From positions 124,001 to 188,000 of the forward strand of contig CAVSWP010000011.1 in the NCBI GenBank assembly GCA_963731665.1: a DNA stretch of 64,000 nt. The letters are read 5' to 3'. Each line of letters starts with the position of its first letter. Positions within the stretch are counted from its first letter, which is position 1. Below, in pieces: positions 60,402-64,000 of this stretch. The notes under the pieces were generated by a model, which saw nothing but the letters and a program-made list of their open reading frames with translations, was not told the DNA's origin and made no database searches. This DNA is from Chersky-840 sp035604715. GTDB lineage: Bacteria > Actinomycetota > Acidimicrobiia > Acidimicrobiales > UBA8190. The position numbers and the translations under genes were made by a program.

Positions 60402-60578
60402 TTACAATTCGGTCTTTCCCCGTAGTCGCGGCGCCTTCGTCGGCTCGTGCAGCGAGCAGAAGGAGCTCTCGTTGTAGACCGAGAGCTTCGTGCCACAGTC
60501 GCCATGGGCGCACACCCTTCCCGGTGGGTAGCGGCGTGACGGTCGGTTGCGGTCACCAGAAACTCTTTCGACGCTCAC
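60402..60578 (-). CDS. Small Cys/His-rich putative zinc-binding protein
   Basis: A 58-aa frame with GTG start reads SRRYPPGRVCAHGDCGTKLS in its middle, followed by VYNESSFCSLHEP. Cys23, Cys28, Cys41 and His44 form a plausible zinc site. The pattern Cys-x4-Cys-x-TKLSVYN-x4-Cys-x2-His is one I associate with small actinobacterial proteins of unknown function. It was found by reading the minus strand in the gap, and overlapping frames in other phases have no such pattern. Lower-GC surroundings. Confidence 0.6.
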   Translation of the reverse strand: MSVERVSGDRNRPSRRYPPGRVCAHGDCGTKLSVYNESSFCSLHEPTKAPRLRGKTEL

Positions 60579-60974
60579 GTGGTCCTGGTTCTCGCTGTGC
60601 TTTCGTAACGTGCTTCACCTCCTTGGTCCGGCCAGAGACTCCGGCGCCTAGAGGGCAGCCACAACAAGTTTGATCGTGGGTCCTTCACAACACGTTAGAA
60701 GGAAGGCCGATGTTGCCGTGCCGTTACCGACGAGTAAAGACACGGCAAACAACATGACTCTCATGTCACACTCAACGACAACCCAACGAACGCACATGTC
60801 TACATCGCAACGTGTTTCAGAATCGTAAACGGGATCATGCAGTCTGCCTGCGGTTACTCGAGTCCTAGGTGAAATCACGGTGTCGATGTGCATGGCGAGG
60901 TCTTTATCGTGGTTCCAGGGAGGTTGTTCAAGTCACGTCTCCGATGCTGCTGGATGCAGAAACGAGGAGGACCA
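60579..60974. other. 396-bp AT-richer intergenic region
   Basis: No gene is convincing. Three sites match AACNNGTTNNA (60663-60673, 60689-60699, 60809-60819), each with C where the KstR consensus has T. A good AGGAGG site ends the stretch, just before the gene at 60975. Confidence 0.45.
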
Positions 60975-61535
60975 ATGCGGACAGGGATGGAGCAGCAACC
61001 CTTCGATTGGAGAGAGAAGGCCCTACACCTGGCGTGGAAGTTGAATCGTGCTCACAACCTCATCCAGGACGTGGGTACCGCTCTCGACGAGGGCGACGAT
61101 GCGTCGGCACGACGCCGAGCTGAAGTAGCGAAGAATGCAGTCAACTCGGTGGCCCGAGCGCTCAAATCGATGCGCGTAGAGCTTTCGCCAGATGTGCCTT
61201 TGGCGGAAACCGACGCTGTAGGGTCGACACTGACGATTGGGGGATCGGGAGTCGCCACCATGGCGCTGGACACGATGGTGAATGCCATGATGGCCCTCGC
61301 CGTCACCCATGACAGAAGCGAGACGGACTTCCTGATCGGGACCTACGTCGACGCCGAGAGCGCCTACGAGGTTGCCGAGGCCGTTGTGCAGGCTGCCCCG
61401 AGGAGACACGGACCGGAAGTGATGGATTTGCGACGAGCCTTCGAGACAGAAGGCGGGGTCGCCCTCAGGGAAAAGCTGACGAAGGCTCGACCCCGGGTGC
61501 GCGAGATCTACGAGAGAGCGGGATCAGCCGCGTAA
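60975..61535 (+). CDS. Helical protein of unknown function
   Basis: The 186-aa protein starts at ATG 60975 behind AGGAGGACC; the frame upstream is non-coding in character. It appears mostly alpha-helical, with an N-terminal KALHLAWKLNRAHNLIQDV helix and an Ala/Arg-rich C-terminal half. There are no Cys or transmembrane segments. Base composition is lower in GC than most genes in the window. No family recognised. Confidence 0.6.
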   Translation: MRTGMEQQPFDWREKALHLAWKLNRAHNLIQDVGTALDEGDDASARRRAEVAKNAVNSVARALKSMRVELSPDVPLAETDAVGSTLTIGGSGVATMALDTMVNAMMALAVTHDRSETDFLIGTYVDAESAYEVAEAVVQAAPRRHGPEVMDLRRAFETEGGVALREKLTKARPRVREIYERAGSAA

Positions 61536-61764
61536 CGCGGCCCCCCGATCGAGCCGTTTTCCGGCTGGGTGCTGAGATCGCCGGGGTGGAATCACCTGGC
61601 GGGTGGTAGGTGCTATCACCGTTCTCGCCTGGTGCATCTGTAGATACCCTCGCGAGGAGTACCGCCATCTGGGGTTAGTGAACTCCGGGACCATCACATG
61701 CAGCGCGCTGTGAGTCGGCCAACGCCAGAGTGAATCGCCGGAAAACCATGAGGGGAGTCGAAGG

Positions 61765-62700
61765 ATGCGACGCTGGGTAATGGCCGTTGTCGGAGCAACG
61801 ATGAGTGTGGCGGTTCTCGTGGGCACGGGGATCATCGAAAGCGCTCCTTCGGCGGACGCAGCGTCGCCACTTCCGGTTCTCTATAACGGCGTGGTGGGTT
61901 ATTCACATGCCAGCAGCACTGCAAATCCACCGGGAGCCAACGATTGGTCGTGTAAACCGAGTGCTGCCCACCCGCGCCCGGTGGTTCTGGTTCACGGCAC
62001 GTTTGCCGACATGGCCGATAGCTGGCAGGCACTCTCTCCGTTGTTGGTCAACAACGGCTACTGCGTGTTCGCCTTGAACTACGGCGCGGCCGACGGCAGT
62101 GACGCCCTGGGCGTCTATGGCATCGGTGACATCGCCCAGTCTGCTCAGCAGCTGGCGACATTCGTTGATCAAGTTCTGAGCGCCACCGGGGCCAACCAGG
62201 TCGACATCGTGGGCCATTCCCAAGGCGGCATGATGCCTCGCTACTACATCAAGTACCTGGGCGGATCGTCGCTTGTCCACACCCTCGTGGGGCTCGCGCC
62301 TTCTAATAACGGCACAACCATCGACGGGCTCACGGCCGTGGCGGGATACCTTCCCGACGCGAACCAGTTCGTTGGTGCAGCGTGCACGGCATGTGCCCAA
62401 CAGAAGGTGGGTTCGTCCTTCCTCGAGAATCTGAACGCCGGTGGGGACACTGTGGCGGGGGTGAACTACACCGTCATAGAGAGCCGATACGACGAGGTGG
62501 TGACTCCGTATACCTCAGCCTTCCTGTCGGGTCCGGACGTGACAAACATCACGCTGCAGGATCAATGCTCCTTGGACTTCGGTGAGCATTTGTCGATGCC
62601 GTACGATCACATTGCCGACATCGACGTGCTCAACGCTCTTGACCCCGCCCAACAACAGACACCTCCGTGCTACCCGGTGGCACCCGTCAGAGGTGGATGA
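61765..62700 (+). CDS. Secreted triacylglycerol lipase
   Basis: The 311-aa protein has a signal peptide (about residues 1-33, ending near ADAASP). It has the oxyanion motif LVHGTFADM, nucleophile Ser152 in VGHSQGGM, Asp243 in SRYDEVVTP and His282 in PYDHIAD. Several Cys pairs suit an exported protein. The layout matches the actinobacterial lipase class (alpha/beta hydrolase, EstA/LipA type). Upstream, 229 bases carry no gene. Likely acts outside the cell on acylglycerols or esters. Confidence 0.88.
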   Translation: MRRWVMAVVGATMSVAVLVGTGIIESAPSADAASPLPVLYNGVVGYSHASSTANPPGANDWSCKPSAAHPRPVVLVHGTFADMADSWQALSPLLVNNGYCVFALNYGAADGSDALGVYGIGDIAQSAQQLATFVDQVLSATGANQVDIVGHSQGGMMPRYYIKYLGGSSLVHTLVGLAPSNNGTTIDGLTAVAGYLPDANQFVGAACTACAQQKVGSSFLENLNAGGDTVAGVNYTVIESRYDEVVTPYTSAFLSGPDVTNITLQDQCSLDFGEHLSMPYDHIADIDVLNALDPAQQQTPPCYPVAPVRGG

Positions 62701-62830
62701 CGTCACGCCGTTTCATCCGTCAGAGATTCGAGCGAGTGGGGCAGCCTCCTCATCGGAGGATGATCGCGTCAACAATTGATCTCCTCCTAGGAATACGCTT
62801 GGCTGGTTGACTCACGAGGGGTCGAGACAC

Positions 62831-63052
62831 ATGTTGAAGCACCGGAACTATTGGGTCTACAGCATCGCCTGTTTCCTGGTGTGGGCCATCCTCCTTGCAC
62901 TCAGCGCCGCCAAGGCGAAGAGCGGAACGTTTCACAACGTTCTCCTGGTGTTCGCTGGCTGGACCATCTGCTGGGTGTCGGCGACGATCGCCAGGTTCGT
63001 GTATCCACCACCGAAGCGGTGGCTACAACGGAGCGAATCGCCAGTGCGGTAG
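62831..63052 (+). CDS. Small two-helix membrane protein, unknown
   Basis: The 73-aa protein has two hydrophobic helices (about 8-25 and 38-56) and a basic C terminus. ATG 62831 lies behind GAGGGG; TTG 62807, seven bases after TACGCT, is an alternative leaderless start. Its 3' half is antisense to the end of the BNR-repeat frame, so one of the two overlapping ends may be artefactual. No family recognised. Confidence 0.5.
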   Translation: MLKHRNYWVYSIACFLVWAILLALSAAKAKSGTFHNVLLVFAGWTICWVSATIARFVYPPPKRWLQRSESPVR

Positions 63053-64000
63053 CTCTCGCAGCTGTGCTCGGCTAGCAGGCCGAAACCGACCCCGTTCGCG
63101 CTGCCCACGACCGCCAAGGCGTAGCAGTCGGTCGCCGTGGGACACGACACGGTCATCACAGCGTGCGCCGTGCTCGGGAGCGCGGCGTCCTGCCAGGTGT
63201 GGCCGTCGTCGACCGACTGCGCCAGAAGGCCCTGGGCGTCACTGATCTGCACGGCGCCGCCACCGCCAGGCGGAGGAACAGTGCCGCCCGTCCAGCAGTC
63301 GGTGCTCGTCGGGCAGGAGAAACTGGTCGTGAGGGGCATGACGTCTGATGCCAGGCCCGTGGTCATGACCTCGGACCAGGTGGCACCGCCGTCGCCCGAG
63401 GTGAGGATGGAACGCTCCGTGGACGAGGCCGAGAGCAGCGAGCTGGCGATGCAGAACGAGCCACTGCACGAAACGGAATGGAGGTCGCTCGCGCCGGGCG
63501 GCACGGTGGACGACGCCCAGGTGGCGCCGCCATCGCGGCTGTAGGCGGCGCCGGCGTTCCCGCCTGGGAAGCCCTTGTCGGAACCGACAACGACGCAATC
63601 GCCCTGGCTGGTGCAGGTGAGCCCGTCGGGGATCCCGTTGAACCCGGCGGGAAGCGGCGCTTCGCTCCAGCTCTGGCCGTCGTCGGACGTGGTCAACGAC
63701 ATGATGTCGCCGCTGCCGGCGGCCACCTGGTGGGGCATGGCGATGGCCGTGCAGCGGATGGCGGTGGTGCAGGCCAGTCCCCCGACGAAGTCGTCCGCAG
63801 TGAGCTCAGAAGGCCCGGGCTCAGAGGACCACGTCCGGCCGCCGTCGGCGCTCTGGAGGAAGACCGAACTGCCCCCGGCGCTGATGCCGAGGAGCGTGCA
63901 CGTGGTCGCCGTCAGGCAGAAGAGGCGACTCCCAGAGATGGCGGCGGGCAAGGTGACCGGTGTCCAGGTCTGGCCACCGTCGGTCGTCGTTGCGATCGCA
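62932..64000 (-). CDS. BNR/Asp-box repeat protein (sialidase-like propeller), 5'-truncated by window edge
   Basis: The frame is open to the right edge. It has repeated Asp boxes (TTDGGQTW, SADGGRTW, SRDGGATW, SGDGGATW, SVDDGHTW) alternating with paired Cys (CTSQGDC, CSGSFC, CPTSTDC, CPTATDC). Such disulfide-stapled beta-propellers are usually secreted. No sialidase active site can be judged from the fragment. After SANGVGFGLLAEHS the frame continues for about 45 residues that lie antisense to the small membrane gene and look unrelated to the repeats. The natural end may therefore be lost. Confidence 0.75.
   Translation of the reverse strand, partial: AIATTTDGGQTWTPVTLPAAISGSRLFCLTATTCTLLGISAGGSSVFLQSADGGRTWSSEPGPSELTADDFVGGLACTTAIRCTAIAMPHQVAAGSGDIMSLTTSDDGQSWSEAPLPAGFNGIPDGLTCTSQGDCVVVGSDKGFPGGNAGAAYSRDGGATWASSTVPPGASDLHSVSCSGSFCIASSLLSASSTERSILTSGDGGATWSEVMTTGLASDVMPLTTSFSCPTSTDCWTGGTVPPPGGGGAVQISDAQGLLAQSVDDGHTWQDAALPSTAHAVMTVSCPTATDCYALAVVGSANGVGFGLLAEHSCESYRTGDSLRCSHRFGGGYTNLAIVADTQQMVQPANTRRTL

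Noticed and set aside
60648..60893. 81-codon minus-strand frame in the AT-richer gap
   Set aside because: No ribosome binding site, no recognisable domain, and the Cys pattern is irregular; treated as non-coding.
1..64000. CRISPR arrays, tRNA or rRNA genes, insertion sequences, attachment sites
   Set aside because: No spaced direct repeats, cloverleaf-like sequences, transposase domains or terminal inverted repeats were recognised; a tRNAscan/Rfam search would settle the RNA genes.

Overview
The window is a high-GC, densely coding chromosomal segment from an actinobacterium. Evidence for this is strong third-position G/C, many GTG starts, start/stop overlaps, F420-type luciferase-like oxidoreductases, a deazaflavin-dependent nitroreductase and a BldD orthologue. 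An uncultured Acidimicrobiia-like or mycobacteria-like lineage fits, but no rRNA or housekeeping marker fixes the taxon. No CRISPR array, tRNA, rRNA, transposase or prophage gene was recognised.

Region 1 (1-30981) is dominated by what looks like a cholesterol/sterol side-chain degradation locus. It holds a FadD19-like and a FadD17-like acyl-CoA synthetase, a CYP125-type P450 and an Rv3520c-type F420 oxidoreductase. It also holds a FadE26/FadE27-like dehydrogenase pair, a FadA5-like thiolase and a five-gene minus-strand operon (16411-11351). That operon matches the mycobacterial igr operon: ChsE2, ChsH2 (MaoC-DUF35), ChsE1, ChsH1, Ltp2. Five 14-bp sites matching or nearly matching TNNAACNNGTTNNA, the KstR operator consensus, lie upstream of these units at 5011, 9552, 16477, 16600 and 25191. 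KstR itself and the ring-degradation genes are not in the window. Unrelated genes (tldD/pmbA, AIM24 family, dxs, an LmbE-like hydrolase) precede or interrupt the locus. A third acyl-CoA ligase and a large arylsulfatase end it.

Region 2 (31002-45891) is mixed. It has a membrane-protein pair, a SnoaL-like protein, a haloalkane-dehalogenase-like hydrolase, an L,D-transpeptidase/SRPBCC unit and methyltransferases. It also has several small alpha/beta-barrel proteins and a tightly overlapping ligase/barrel-protein/SDR operon. A GNAT/5'-3' exonuclease pair, a GH1 glycosidase and a small protein with a palindromic operator-like site close the region.

Region 3 (46017-59200) contains an aldo/keto reductase and a BldD-type regulator with an intact c-di-GMP signature. 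Next to BldD is a PAS-PAS-GGDEF-EAL membrane protein, which suggests a local c-di-GMP module. A catabolic-looking trio follows: a sphingosine-phosphate-lyase-like PLP enzyme, an FGGY kinase and an MFS transporter. An alpha/beta hydrolase with five N-terminal LW repeats and a Gfo/Idh oxidoreductase end the region.

Region 4 (59266-64000) appears lower in GC and more sparsely coding. It has a lipoprotein esterase, a small Cys/His-rich protein, an unknown helical protein, a secreted lipase, a small membrane protein and a partial BNR-repeat protein. It may be a more recent acquisition.

Two recurring sequence habits stand out. Many genes carry a TANNNT hexamer 6-8 nt before the start codon, as expected for leaderless transcription. 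Several gene ends carry short tandem duplications at or immediately after the stop codon.
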